DNA of 64,000 nucleotides from NCBI GenBank assembly GCA_001051155.2, contig JYIP02000004.1, positions 2,226,383 through 2,290,382 of the forward strand, read 5' to 3'. Within the stretch, counting starts at the first letter, position 1. Every line of letters starts with the position of its first letter. Under the pieces are notes generated by a model. It was not told where the DNA came from, made no database searches, and was given only the letters and a program-made list of their open reading frames with translations. Positions 21,146 to 33,601 of the stretch are shown here, piece by piece. Both the position numbers and the translations under genes were made by a program. The stretch is from Chrysoporthe austroafricana (lineage: Eukaryota; Ascomycota; Sordariomycetes; Diaporthales; Cryphonectriaceae).

Positions 21146-23874
21146 ATGGATGCGCAACCGAGAACACTAGAAGAATGTAAGTCATTTACCGCCATCCGGC
21201 TCCGTGACCGTATCATGCTGGCTGGCACTGCTGACGTTCGATCTTGCCAGGGCTGGACGATCTGTGTGTCCGTTTTATCGTCAATCTACCGCAGTCAGAG
21301 CTCAGCGGCTTCGACCGAATCGGAACCCACGTTGAAGAAGCGCACTGGTTCTATGAAGATTTCATACGGCCGTTGGACCCAACCCTCCCGCAGATGAGCC
21401 TGCGCACCTTCGCCCTTCGAATCTTTCAGCACTGTCCCCTCACCAGTCAACTCGGCCCTGAGCTCCACGAAAGGGCATACTTGCATTGGATAGGATACAA
21501 GAAGCGAATACCGGTACGAGGTGCAATCTTGCTGAACGAGGCAATGGACTCCGTTGTCCTTGTCAAGGGCTGGAACAAGGGTTCCTCTTGGATGTTTCCT
21601 AGGGGCAAGATCAACCAGGGCGAGGATGATCTGGACTGTGCAATCCGGGAAGTCTATGAGGAGACTGGATTCCACGCCACGGAGGCCGGACTGATCCCTG
21701 AAGATCGAGGGCTCCCATCCTTCGATGTGGTGATGAGGGATCAGCATGTCAAGCTGTTCGTTATTCCTAACGTTCCTATGAATGTCCGTTTCGAGGCGAG
21801 AACACGGAAAGAAATCTCTAAGATAGAGTGGTACCGACTGGCCGACCTACCAACAGGGCGGGCTCCAAAGAAACAAGGTCAAGACAACAGCGCAGCTGTT
21901 CCGAACGCCAACAAGTTCTTCATGATCTCGTCGTTCCTTGGGCCCCTGAACAAGTGGATAAGGCAACAACGCAGGAAGAAAGACCGGCCACGACACAATC
22001 ATAGGAATGGGCACCTCAGCCAGCCGGAAATTGAGGATGTTATGACTGAGGAGGAGGGCATGGCTACGGAAACAGCACCTGAGCCGCCCCCAGTATTCGC
22101 AACGGTGGAATCTTACGAGGCCGCTAGTAAGGAGCTTCACAGACTCTTGAAGATCCAGGCACCCACGCAGAGATCCCAGGCTGGGACAGCTGGGGCAGAA
22201 CAAGACAAGGGCAAAGCCCTTCTCGCCATGTTACAGCAGAAGCAAGACGTGTCTGTTCCGCCACAGCCGTCCAGCCAGCAACATCCTCACATACCGCACA
22301 CTCCTATGGATCACATCTACAATGTTGCTCCACAGCCGCATACACCCCATCATCGTCATGAAACACACATGCTGGCCTCGGGCACCCATCAGGCGCCTCC
22401 GCCTTTCTCCATCCAACCAAGCGATATCAATAACCAGCTGCGCTCTGTTCTCGGTGTCTCTGCAGCTTCGGTGGAGCACGTGATGGAGAAACAGACCCAA
22501 GCTTCCAATCAACAACTGGCAATGATGATGGCCTCCTCACCCGGTAATCCACTAGCTCTCGCCCACCCACAACCACTGCCTCGCCAGGCTAATAACCTTC
22601 TTGCCGGTGCTGCTGCTCCGAGCCTTTCTACTCGGGACGACAGGCCTATTCAGATGCAGCAGCAGACGAACATGCCCGGCTCGTTGCCTGCGGGCATGAA
22701 TTTGCCCCAGCAACTGGTAGCCAACCTGAGGCAGCCGCCGCCAGTGTTAGATGACAACCGCTTGGCATTGCTGAATGCGTTCAAGAAAGATACAAGCCCG
22801 GCGAAGGAGCCGGTTCCCGTGGAGCTTTCATTTCAACCACCGGCAGCAGATGGCGGCGGACCGAGTCAGCAAGAGCTTGCCCACCAAGCTCCATTGGGTT
22901 CCCCCTATACTGGCCGACCCTCGGGCAACGCCCTTACGCAGAAAGGCTTACCGAACACGATTCCACGGCAAGGAAACCCTCACTTGACCGTTCCACAAGC
23001 TCTTCTACGGCCGTCGAACGTCTCACAAACACAGCAAAAGGCCCTTTTGGATATATTCAAGCAGCCGTCAACCTTGTCACCACAACGCGAGAATGCCCGA
23101 CCAAATTTGAAAGAAAATGGCGTCCCACTTGGCTCATGCCAAGGGGTCCCCCAGAAACTACCATCTCTTGAATTCAGTCCCGGGCTCGTGACGCGTGTGC
23201 TTATACCCGAGGCGAATAATGGCTCGATCCAGGCGGATGGTAGCCTTAACCAGTCATATGAAGCCCGAGCTATTGCAATGCGTCCAAAAGGTCTAGGCGA
23301 GATGAGCTCGCAGCAGCAGCAGCAACAACAACAACAGCAGCAGCAACAGCCGCAGCCGCCATCACAATCTAGAGCGCAGTTGCTCGGCGCCTTCGCAGTG
23401 GATGGTGCCGGCGGGGAGAACAGGATGCAGGCAAGAAATAGCCCCAACCAACACGCTCAGAACAATATCGCAAACTGTTCGCCTTACAACAATTTTGGTC
23501 AGCATGGTCTCTCCCAGCTAGCAGGTCCAGCCTCCTTCCCAAACACGACGCCGCGCCGTCAAGATGCCGATCCTCAGCAACTGCAGAAGCTTATGTCTTT
23601 GTTCACGACGCCGACTGCTGGTGCACCTACGCGCTCCTTAGCGAGCCCTGCAGCTATTCCAAAAGGCAAGGAGCCATCACAATATCACACGGGCTATCGT
23701 CCGTCACCCAACTCACGCATGAGATCGATGGGTGCGTCTCCTGGACTCGATGGAGCAGGCGGGGCTGCATCGATGTCTCGTCGCAGTAGTCAGCAGCAGA
23801 CCCCTATCTCGCCCGAAAACGAGAAGTTCCTGCTCAACTACCTGAAGACGGCAGTCTCAGACCCTTCTAAGTAG
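21146..23874 (+). CDS. DCP2: mRNA-decapping enzyme Dcp2
   Basis: Nudix hydrolase that removes the m7G cap to start 5'-3' mRNA decay in P-bodies. Two exons: 21146-21176 (31 nt) and 21251-23874, about 884 residues. The splice codon TGG gives EEWLDDLCVRFIVNLPQSE, the start of the N-terminal regulatory domain. This domain contains HWFYEDFIRP. The Nudix domain follows, with the box at about residues 129-151 (GKINQG, then AIREVYEETGF) holding the metal-binding glutamates. Box B continues through SKIEWYRLADLP. The long C-terminal region (from about 240) is Pro/Gln-rich. It has several short leucine-rich motifs (such as LLNAFKK, LLDIFKQ, LMSLFTT, LLNYLKT) that in fungal Dcp2 bind Edc3, and a run of about 14 glutamines near 23312-23353. 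Length agrees with filamentous-fungal Dcp2. Confidence 0.95.
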
Positions 23875-24598
23875 TGGAGTCCTGCGAGCAATGTGGGCGT
23901 GTGCCATTTGAAGTAGAGGAGACTTGCTGGACTCTGTTGCTATCGGTCATATTCAGCGATATGGGGGGCTTAAAAATATGGTGAGAGCATTCAGTGTCCT
24001 TGATCTTTATATGTACAGGCGTGTAGGTCTGTGGTGGTCGAAGTCGACTCAGCCCATAGTCGGGTGGAAAGCATTGGAGAGCGTTGGGAGCATATTCTTT
24101 ACCTGGTCTGTGACATGATTTGCACGCGGCGTTGTTTGATGGCTTCAACACTGTCTAATCAAATATCACAGATGCGTTACGTAGCTCTCACCGTCATCAG
24201 CGTTTGAAATGTCATTTTTTGTCTTCGAATGGTGCTGCTGTGTCATATTCAGACACGTGCGTTCACGACGGTGCTCGTATTTCGACGCGGTACTATGTAC
24301 AACGGTATAATGTTGACTGGCAACCTAGAACTGAGTTCTCAGTACTCTCTAGTGGTGCCTGCCGCAGTGGGCTGCATTCTGCAGACGTTTGACACACAGT
24401 GACGGGGAGCGGTAGACACCTGATCCCCTGCAGTGCAAACAGCGCCTTCCCTTTAATTGGCTTGCTGTGCTGAGAAGCCTCATATCACATCACAAACCGC
24501 CGGCACTCCAAATTTCTTTTCCTCGAAACTGTTTTCACGTTTGTACTTCTGCACTTCTCCCTCTCTTCTCCCCTTACTTCTCGGCACAAATCTTCGCC
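23875..24598. other. Intergenic spacer
   Basis: About 720 bp between the DCP2 stop and the RRM gene. It appears to be 3' flank followed by a pyrimidine-rich promoter and leader near 24520-24598. Nothing else is recognised. Confidence 0.5.
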
Positions 24599-26341
24599 AT
24601 GGCGAGTATCATCGGGCAGACCGTAACCATTGATCGTGCCCATTTTGAGACTATACTTCGGCGGTATGTACAGACCTGTCATCGACCTAACCACCACCCA
24701 GCTCACCTTCAAGCTTCGACCCTTCTGGAGCTTTGCCCTAAACATGTTTTGGCTTCAGCCGCCGTTGAAAGCTTGGTTCAACTAAGGCCTCTGCGTCATA
24801 TTGCTACTTGCATTACTTTCAAGGCCTGCATGCTGATTTATACGTACACAGGGCGAATTTTGTGAGTTTGCGGTACCCAAGTATCAAGAATGCTGCGGAA
24901 GTGACCTTAATCTGATCTGTTGGGAAAGAATCCCGACGATGTCACCAGTTCTGTCGTCTCGATCACCCAATCCGAATATGACGACCTCAGAAAATTCGCC
25001 GCCAAGTACGGTACGGTTACCTACCCCGAGTTCAGTAGTCTCAGGATATAATAGCATAGGCTCTGATTTTCATTTCAGGAAACTTGCGTCAGAATCTATT
25101 GAGGGGTGGCGTGGACGAAGAGACGGTCGATGTAGGTCCACGCAAGCCTCTCGAGGTGTCCAGCTGTGCCGACTGGTACATGTGTGTGGCATGACAAATA
25201 CTAACTTGAGGTAGCTCCTCAGCCAGGACGATGCTACAATCGTGCAGCAGAAAGCACCTGCTACTTCCAAGGCGGCGCCGGCCGAGTCGAACAATCATAT
25301 GTCATCGTTCGATGTTCCTAAATCTTCCCCGACCGGGCCACAACCATCTCGCAACGCCTTTCACAGCCATGGCAACTACGACTCACAGCCAAAGTCGTCT
25401 GCACCCGCCTGCCCCAAAAAGGCACTTGACTGGGCCAATGTCGAAGACCCAGAAGATGATGAGACTACGTCAGGCTGTGGGCCTGCTAGTATCCCCGACG
25501 ACCACCGATCAAACAACAAGACCCCAGTGCGCCAACACTACGAGGGTCAGTGTGCTAGATCGCTTCTGCTGAGAAATCTAGCGGAAGGGACCACTCACGC
25601 TCATATCACCGAAGCTATACGAGGAGGTCAACTACTGGATGTCTACGTGAGGTCTCACGATCATGCGGCGGCGGTGTCATTCCTGCAGGCCGCTGACGCT
25701 AGAGCGTTCTTCGACCACGTCCGTCGTCATGACTTGTATATCAAGCAAAAGCGAGTAAGCAAATATAAGGTACTAGTCCTAAGCTAATAATCATGATTCT
25801 GACGCCAGACAGGTCGACGTCCGCTGGCATGATCGCCAATATGTCTTGAGAGGCCATCTCGCCAACAAGATTGGCAAGGGGGCCACGCGTAATCTCGTCA
25901 TCCGCCGCTGCGGCCCTGGCCTGACCGAAGCTACTGTCCGAGAAGATCTGGATCATATCCATAATCTGGTTGTTATAAAGGTTAAGTTTCAGGGCGGGAG
26001 TTGCCACATCAAAACCAACTCCGTGTCCCATGCCATGTTCGCCAGGACCTGCATGATAAGTCGAGCGTGAGCATGTCCTAGCTCATCATTACCTGAAGCG
26101 CTTGCTAATATGCATTCACAGGAGATATAAGCACAGCAAGATCGAGTGGGACGTCGACGAGTGCTGCCAGCCTTTCGATCAATCCGCCTACGCAAAGCCT
26201 CAGAAGGAGAATGTCAATGCCAAGAAGGAAAACGTCAACGTCATGGCGAACCGATTCGACCTTCTAAAACTTGATGATGCTGATGACGAGGAGGAAGCCT
26301 CCTCCTTCGGAGCCAAACCGACTGTTGGCATTCCCGTCTAG
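24599..26341 (+). CDS. RRM-domain RNA-binding protein, seven exons
   Basis: Pezizomycotina-conserved RNA-binding protein of the Nrd1-like type; the target is unknown. Seven exons keep phase throughout: 24599-24663, 24852-24861, 24929-25010, 25079-25131, 25215-25754, 25813-26066 and 26122-26341, about 407 residues. Exon 2 is a 10-nt microexon that completes ETILRRANF. The N-terminus GQTVTIDRAHFETILRR and VDLLSQDD are typical of the family. The first RRM follows a Ser/Pro-rich linker, with RSLLLRNLAEGTTHAHITEAI as RNP2 and helix. The second includes RNLVIRRCGPGLTEATVREDL and SCHIKTNSVSHAMFAR. The end KIEWDVDECCQPF then MANRFDLLKLDD is also conserved. The microexon choice is the least certain part; the other joins are strongly supported by phase and sequence. 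Confidence 0.8.
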
Positions 26342-28265
26342 AAGGCCGGTACCGAGTAAGCCGGTGCCCAACCACTTCACCATTGTACTGCATCTTCAAA
26401 AAAAAAAAAAAAAAAAAAAAGGCTCGACTGTAGAAGGTTTGGGGGGGGCAAGGAGGGGTTAGTGAATAGAACACGCCGCTTTAACGAAGATTTGTCGTTG
26501 TTCCTTCGGATGCATTTGCTTGGAATGGCTTACGACAGGCTTCACTGTTACATTCCCAGTTTCTTGAACCCCCTTCCTAAGGTCATCATGGAAAGGCGCG
26601 TCGGAGTCATGGATACCCTATGGCTAAGTTACCTTTGTCTGTCTCGCAGGGTCGTCGAGAAGACACATCATACGAATTGCAGATTCTTATGACTGGCCAA
26701 GTCTGGCCATCTCAAATTCAAGAGTTTGACGTTCTACTCCATTCTACTATGCTATACAAGCGACAGGGTCATTCAAGTATAACGGGACCAAGGTCTTTGT
26801 CGTGGTGTGAATAATACCGACTACTTATAAACCTAAAGTATTTATCTGCGGAATTAGTAGCGCCGTCTTTGAAAGCTGTACGTCCGTACTAAGTAGCTAG
26901 TATGTAGTACTGGGGTGGGTAATAGATCATAGGATCGTTTTGCCCCGAGGATGAAGATGGGGTGGCGCGGCTACCCCTGAGCAGATCACATGCAAGCCTG
27001 GAAGTACCTCGCGAGACCAGATTAGCCTCTACTAGGTATCATGCTATATAACTCATGGCTAGCAGCCGGAAGAAACGTGTCTGAATCTCTTCGACTAGGT
27101 ATATCCCACGGGCAGTACGTGTCCAAAGTCATGTCTGGATTGTCGAGAGTCAGCATGTACAAATCCTGCCCAGCATGTCTGCAGGTTCGAGGTGTCGAAA
27201 AGGTCGGAAAGACAAGATCGGATGGTTGACCTCATGTAGATTATTTTTAGCAGGGGTCCACGCCCCCCGCAACACGAGAAATTGAGACAAGGCGTTTGAC
27301 CAGTGGTGGGCGCCAGTTGTCAGCGGAGCTCGCCGCTCGTATGCAGCTGGGCACCTGAGGTTCTGGCCGGTCAACTGGTTCCTTGACCCGAACTCGCTAA
27401 CCAAGAAGAACCAAATACGAATTGGATCTGCGGCACATTCCTCCCCAATCCGCCATGCCGCCACCACAACATCTGTGGTGATGAAGGAAGGCATGCAGGA
27501 AATGGAAGCCTCGGCGGCCTGCATTCAACAGTTTGTACCGTACTACTGCTACTGCCCAGTATACTCGGTATGTATGGTACAGTATCCTCCACCGGTCCTT
27601 GGTAGGTAGACCCACTGTCTAATAGAGCCTCTGCTTGGCTCAGCTTTGCCTTGAAAGGCTGCAGAGCGGGTTTGAGCCTGGGCTCGGGTGAACCTGAACC
27701 CAAACCTGGCGCCGCCGGCGAGAGCTGCTCTGATTTGTTGGATGTCACCCTGTTTATCCTTGCAACCGATCAGCCCCCTCAACTTTATTGTTCTCGCTTC
27801 CCACTACTCTTCCTACCCGCTCACCCTTCCACCTCCTCTTAGCATCCCGACCCTCGCTTGTCTTGTAATCATCATTGCTGCTGTTGGTTCCTTTTGCAGT
27901 GACCTGCCTTTCGTTTTGTTATTTAGTGACGTTTCAGACGCCTAGTCGAGCATTTCGGATTGATACTAGCGATACAACCCAGTCCGATCGACGGACAGAA
28001 GATTTCCAGCTGCCAAGGTTGTCCGTCTACTGCGCTAGAGGATCATCTGCCCGTACGCCTGGCTACGATTCCTTTGCCTACGAATCCATCGAACGAACGA
28101 ACGAACGCTGTACCCCGACGTTCGAGGCTCCCGCTTTGGGAGAGTGAAGATTCTCGCGAGAGCCGGGAGCGAGTTGACCTTTGGTCATATTGAGGCGTGG
28201 CGATTTATCTGAATTACCCCTGAACCGTCCGCCGTGGTCGGTCACCAACCTTCAAATCAGCAACC
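26342..28265. other. Intergenic, with poly(A) and possible long leader
   Basis: About 1.9 kb. An A23 tract (26398-26420) starts 57 nt after the RRM gene stop and is followed by a G-rich stretch. TAGGTAGA lies near 27601-27610. From about 27750 to 28265 pyrimidine-rich sequence suggests promoter and leader of the DUF7137-type gene. No reading frame here has convincing content. Confidence 0.5.
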
Positions 28266-29244
28266 ATGAAGGCATCACACGTCACGACCATCCTCCTTTC
28301 GCTCACTCCTCTCGCGACGGCCTTCCCTTGGCCAAAATGGCTACCAGAAATAGATTCTCTGGTGGTGATGAGGAGGGCCGCCTCGAGTAGCTGTACGTCG
28401 TTGCACCGACAAGGTGCCAGGTCTGGGCTACACCCAGAACGCTGGCTAATTTGAGACAATTGACACAGCATCCACGACACAAGCGACACAGACAACGACG
28501 GCTACGGCGTCTTCGTCGACCACAGACGCAGCCGACGCCACAGACCTGAACACCGCCGGCCAAACAACGACTTCGTCGTCCAGCACTGCCTCAGGCACAG
28601 GGACGGACACCAGCGCGACAGGGACAGGATCAAGCACGGGCACAGGCACGGGCACGAGTTCTAGCAAAGACACTAAGACGACCTCGAGCACCTCTGTGAG
28701 CGTCAGTTCCGGGGCCGCAGCCGGCAGCGCTGTCATGGTGTCGCCAGTCACCACCCTCACAAGTGCCCTGTACAAAATCGGCGACTACGTGACCTTCTCT
28801 TGGAACTACACCGATCTGTCCATCACCCCCACCGCCGTCGATGTCATCGTTTCCGCCAGCACGAGCTCCCTCGGCGCTTCGACATGGACCCTGACGTCCA
28901 ACATGACCTTCGCCACCGATGCCGCCTACACCTGGGACACGGAGCAGTTCCAGTCTCAGGCCCAGGCTAACGACCGGCCACTGGTCGTTGAGATGTACAC
29001 GCTGTACATCTACGACGCCGAGTCCAGTGTCACGGCGACTGCCGGTGCGGGCTCCTTGACGGCCAACGCGGCCCTGACGTTCGGTCTATATACGGGGCAG
29101 CCTTACACGGCGCTGGCCAGCGGCTGGGTCTGCGCAACGTGCAGCGCGGCCTTGTCCGACAATGAGAAACGGGCCCTTGGGTTCGCCTTTACCATGGTGG
29201 GTATCACTGTGGCCACTTTCACGTGGTTTGTGACGGGGTTGTAG
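28266..29244 (+). CDS. DUF7137-type secreted or membrane-anchored Ser/Thr-rich protein
   Basis: Surface or secretory-pathway protein of a fungus-specific family without known biochemical role. Two exons: 28266-28392 and 28469-29244, about 300 residues. Residues 1-19 are a signal peptide (MKASHVTTILLSLTPLATA). The WPKWLPEIDSL segment just after it is characteristic of the family. Residues 40-130 are a Ser/Thr/Gly-rich stalk, likely O-glycosylated. A folded domain follows, with YKIGDYVTFSWNYTDLSITP, YTLYIYD and a CATCSAALSDNEKRAL block. The C-terminus GFAFTMVGITVATFTWFVTGL is one membrane helix ending at the stop, so a tail or GPI-like anchor is possible. Family naming is from memory. It is convergent with the CDK11-like kinase. 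Confidence 0.78.
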
Positions 29245-29687
29245 TGATTAGTTTAACGACCGGACGGGCCGTGTGTCTGTGTGTGATGTCTGACAAAGAA
29301 TTCTTGTCGTCAATATTGCGACTGTCGAGTTGTAATGGCATGTGCACATGCGCAGGCGACACAGTCTTTTGAGATGCATGATATTTCTGCATGAGCAAAT
29401 TACCGGCGACATGCGCGAATGCGGCGTTCATTTTGGAATGAGTCTTTGGGAAAAAATGGCAGCGTTTTCAGGTTGTGTTCTGGAAATTGGTTGGCTGCAT
29501 AAGGCTGGGGCATCTAAAGTAATGATGTATGCGAGACCGCAAAGATGGGATAGGATAGTAGGTAATGATGAGATATACTAGTATATCTTCATTCACTCCT
29601 TGCCTGTGTGATTCTCGTGTGCCTGGCTGAAGCCAGCTGCTGTGATCGTACTCAACCGAGCGGTTCAATATATTCCACGAGCCATTC
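29245..29687. other. Convergent 3' spacer
   Basis: About 440 bp between the DUF7137-type and kinase stop codons. It should hold both 3' ends. No gene or repeat is seen. Confidence 0.6.
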
Positions 29688-31194
29688 TCATACCATTCGA
29701 AGAGAGAAGCCTCCACCGCGCTCCTCTTTCTCCCTTCCGTTGAAAATGCCGCTGAAATCGACCGCGCTCAGCTCAACCGCCTCTCCTCTCCCAGGCGCGT
29801 TGGGTGTATCCCTTCTCCTCCTCCGCTCCTGACCCGCCTTGCTGGGGAATGTCGGGAACATGGCCTCGGACTTAGGCCTCGGATCCTGACGGAAGTACTC
29901 ATGGTTCAACATCTCCCGTGCACTCGGCCTTCTCGCGGGATTCAGGCTCAGAAGATCGTTCAGCAGCGCTGCGCCCGCCATCGTCAGCAGCGGGAACTTG
30001 GCCCGGATGACCGAGCCCGTACTTGCCTTTCCCGGAGGCAGCCGCAATGACTTCGCGTTCGGTAGCCTCCTGAAGCCTGGCCAGCTCTCCTCAGTGGGTA
30101 TGCCGCACAGTTCGAAAATCCTGGTCAACTCGTCGACCTCATTCCGGCCCTGCAACAACGGCTCCCTCGTCAACAGCTCGCCAAAGATACAGCCCACGCT
30201 CCACATGTCCACCGCCTCGCCATAGCTGCCTGCGCCCAGTAATAGTTCGGGGGAGCGGTACCACAGCGTTACGACGAGTTGGGTGAGCTTGTGCGGCGGG
30301 GGGTCGCCGACGTAGCGGGCCATGCCAAAGTCTGCGATCTTCAGCTGCCCTCGGTTGTTGAGGAGGAGGTTGGACGTCTTGAGGTCGCGGTGGAGAATCC
30401 AATGGTCGTGAAGGTAGGCGACCCCGTTGGCGAGCTGGAGGAGGAGCGTTTTGACCTCGCTAGCGAGGAAGGGCTGGGGCATGTCTTCGAGGATGGATTT
30501 TAGGTCATGTTCGAGAAATTCTAGGACCAGAAAGATACTGCGCGCACGGAAATGTCAGCAGTGGAACATTCGTATTAGATAAAAGGGAGGTCAGATGGGG
30601 ATAGTGTGCGCACTTTTCTATTCTCGTCGTGTCGTCCCCGACCACAACCTCCTGCAACTTGACGATATTCCTATGCTCGCAGTCTTTCAATATCTGAATC
30701 TCACGCAGGCCCGTGACGGGCAGTCCGTTCCGATCATTCGGCTCGATTTTCAACCTCTTGAGCGCAACCACCTTCCCTGTTGCAACCTCTTTCGCCCGCG
30801 CGACCCAACCGTATGCGCCCTCCTCAATGTCATTCAGCTTTTCGTAGTTCTCCACGCTCCGTGATTTGCCAAAGCCGCGCCCCTGGAAGCGTAGAAGCCG
30901 CTCCTTCTTACCCTCATCCTTGCTTCTAGTGGCTGTAGGGCCCGGCGTGAGTCTCCGACGTTTCGCAGGCGGGCCGTCATTGCCGTCGTCGTCTTCGGCT
31001 TCTGCTTGTGCGGTTTGTTGTTGTTGTTGTTGTTGTTGCGCCTTCAGCCGCCGTGCTTCCTCCTCGGCATTGCGCGCCGCTGCCTCTCTCTCTTTCTTCA
31101 GACGCTTCTTCAGCTCTTTCTCTTTCTTGAGTGCGGCCTCGCGCGCGGCGTCCTCTTCGCTGTCAGCCCAGCGCGACTTGCCCTTACCGGTCAT
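29688..31194 (-). CDS. CDK11/PITSLRE-like cyclin-dependent kinase
   Basis: Serine/threonine kinase of the CMGC group. CDK11 relatives act with cyclin L in transcription and splicing. Two exons: 31194-30614 and 30537-29688, about 476 residues. The N-terminal ~110 residues are basic and coiled-coil-like, with KKEKELKKRLKKEREAA, an eight-glutamine run and the nuclear-localisation-like PAKRRRL. Kinase landmarks follow: IEEGAYGWVARA (P-loop), VALKRLK (catalytic Lys), and the cyclin-binding helix GLPVTGLREIQIL, a variant of PITSLRE. Then come HRDLKTSNLLL, DFGMAR and VVTLWYRSPELL with the activating Thr region. Splicing restores TRIENIFLVLEFLEHDL. The tail after residue ~430 is low complexity. The start at 31194 fits best; a longer open frame upstream overlaps the divergent promoter. 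Another CDK of the same branch cannot be excluded. Confidence 0.88.
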
Positions 31195-31646
31195 TGTCGA
31201 AAGAGCTGGACGCGGCGAGCTTTCGACGGCTGGAAGCGATACGACGGGAGAGTGGCGGCCGTAGCAAGGGCCGCGCGTCAAAGCAATGAAGCCCACAATG
31301 TCCCGAACATGTTGCCATGTAGAGAAGCCGGCTCCAGTGTGAAGATGATGTCGCTGGAGCCCGGCAGTGTGGAGATGCCTGCCGGCGTCAAGGGAAGTGC
31401 CGTAGCAGCTGTGTTTCAGGGCAACCTTCCCTAAACCAAGCTCTGCCCCACCCGCAAGTTTCGGAGCTCTGCTGCTGAGAGCTTCTGCATCGGGAGCTGC
31501 TGTGTCTACTTGCAAGCTCACCAAGTACCTAAGCACCCAGAGGTATCTTGTAGACTAAGAGGGTTTTCCCAACGTCACGAGAATCGGTGCGATTCTGATG
31601 ATGAAGGAATTTTCTGATCTCTGAGTGCCATCTTGGCGAGATTGTC
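31195..31646. other. Divergent promoter region
   Basis: A 452-bp region between the start codons of the CDK11-like kinase and the NDUFAF7-like gene. It probably holds both promoters. An AGTACCTAAG motif lies at 31524-31533. The kinase frame stays open into it without an ATG that is better supported. Confidence 0.5.
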
Positions 31647-33349
31647 ATGAGGTGGTTTGCGACGAGGACCGCCCTTCGCGGGCTCAAGGAAACTTCGCGA
31701 TGTGTACACCGGCCGAACATGGGTATTGCCTCGCAGTGCAGAGGCTTGTCGATGACGGCTTCGAGATGGAGTGATGAGCGGAAATGGTCCACGCCTCTTG
31801 CAAAACAACTTGCTCAGGCTATGCAGGTATATACGAGTCCACGTTCGAACAAAAGACAAACCCCAGAGACTAATTCTGGATTTAGATGACTGGGCCTGTG
31901 CCTCTGGCCAGTTACATGCGCATGTGTCTTACTGGTGATGTTGGTGGCTACTATACCGGGGCCATTGAGCAGGGTAGAGACCAGTTCGGGCTCAAGGGAG
32001 ACTTTGTAACATCGCCAGAGATCTCTCAGGTATTTGGGGAGCTCATCGGCATCTGGTTTGTGGCGGAATGGATGAGCCAGGGCCGGCCCAAGGCAGGAGT
32101 CGAAATCATAGAGGTCGGCCCCGGAAGAGGAACGCTCATGGACGACATGCTCCGTGTGAGGCTCCCTGCTTCTATTTTGTTCCTTCGATTCCTCAGACTA
32201 ACATTCTATCAGACAATATCGAATTTTAAAGATTTGACAAACGCTATTGATGCTATCTACATGGTCGAGGCCAGTTCCGAGCTTAGGAGCGCTCAGAAGA
32301 ACCTCCTCTGTGGTAAAGATGCGCAAATGAGCGAGTCCAAGTCTGGCTGGCACAGTGTATCAAAGTATGGGAGTTTTCCTGTTGTATGGACCCAGAACAT
32401 GAGGTCCATCCCTCGAGGTACGGCAGTCTTCTCGCTTGTTCTGCTGGTGGACTTGGACTGATACGGAGCAGGCCATGACAAGATGCCCTTCATAGTAGCG
32501 CACGAATTCTTCGATGCCCTACCAATCCACGCCTTCCAAGTCGTGAACGCCTCTCCGTCCGAGAAGCCTAACATCGCGCCCTCACCTTCACCACAAACAT
32601 CACAAGACACAAGCAAGCCAACCTTACAATGGCGCGAAATGGTCGTCTCGCCCACACCCCAAGGCTCGACTCACGCCAGCCTAGGCACACCTATGTCGCA
32701 ATCCCACGATACACCCGTTCCGGACTTCCAACTGACCCTCTCGCCCAATTCAACCCGTCACTCCCTTTACCTTCCGGAGTCCTCCGCACGCTACCGCGCC
32801 CTCAAGTCCCTGCCCGGCGCGCTCATCGAGATCTGCCCCGATCTCTCCCTCTACGCAACCGACTTCGCAGCACGCATAGGCGGGTCCGCGCAGCATCCGA
32901 AACAGAAACCCTCCGGCGCCGCCCTCATCCTCGACTACGGCCCCGGCGACGGGACTGTGCCCGTCAACTCTCTACGAGGCATCAGTCGGCACCGGCGAGT
33001 GAGTCCGTTCGCGGAACCGGGATTGACCGACTTGAGCGCCGACGTGGACTTTGCCGCCATCGCTGAGGCGGCGTTGCAGGCAAGCGAGGGGGTGGAGGTT
33101 CACGGACCGGTGGAGCAGGGGTTGTTCCTCGAGGGCATGGGGATCAGAGAGAGGGCGGAGGTGTTGCTGAAGACATTGGGACAAAAGGGAGGGGGCGAGG
33201 ACAAGGCAAGAGATGTGGAGAGGGCGTGGAAGAGGCTGGTGGATAGGGGCCCAGGAGGCATGGGCAAGGTGTACAAGGCATTGGCGATTCTGCCAGAGAA
33301 TGATGGGCAGAGAAGACCTGTTGGGTTTGGGGGTGATGTCGGGGCCTGA
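31647..33349 (+). CDS. NDUFAF7: Complex I assembly methyltransferase NDUFAF7-like (MidA)
   Basis: Mitochondrial SAM-dependent arginine methyltransferase; in animals it methylates NDUFS2 early in respiratory complex I assembly. Four exons: 31647-31826, 31886-32155, 32213-32417 and 32472-33349, about 510 residues. The first ~45 residues are basic and Ser/Arg-rich, a likely mitochondrial presequence. Family blocks are [36 protein letters not shown], the SAM motif [27 protein letters not shown], and after splicing [18 protein letters not shown]. The region [19 protein letters not shown] is also conserved. A Ser/Pro-rich insertion of about 60 residues around 32540-32720 is longer than in animal proteins. 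It is convergent with the Ptm1 gene. Confidence 0.9.
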
Positions 33350-33601
33350 AGGCTCCTGAAAATGGGATCGCACGATGACTAACAGGGGCACGTGCTCTCA
33401 ATGAAACCGTCGTCTGAAGAAACCCATGTCCAATTCTGAAGGCCCAAATACCCGGTACACCATAGCCATGACCGATGCAGTCCCATGTGTTCCATAACGC
33501 CACCGTATCTATAAAAGTACAAAAGACTAGAAGCTCTGGGTCACAATATCCCCATCGATGGTCTCGCAACGAGATAAAAGTTCTCAACCTTTTCGAGCGC
33601 C

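Noticed and set aside
30505..31536. Longer N-terminus for the CDK11-like kinase starting upstream of 31194
   Set aside because: The extra ~115 residues would overlap the divergent promoter and lack family similarity; MTGKGKSRW at 31194 is a better start.
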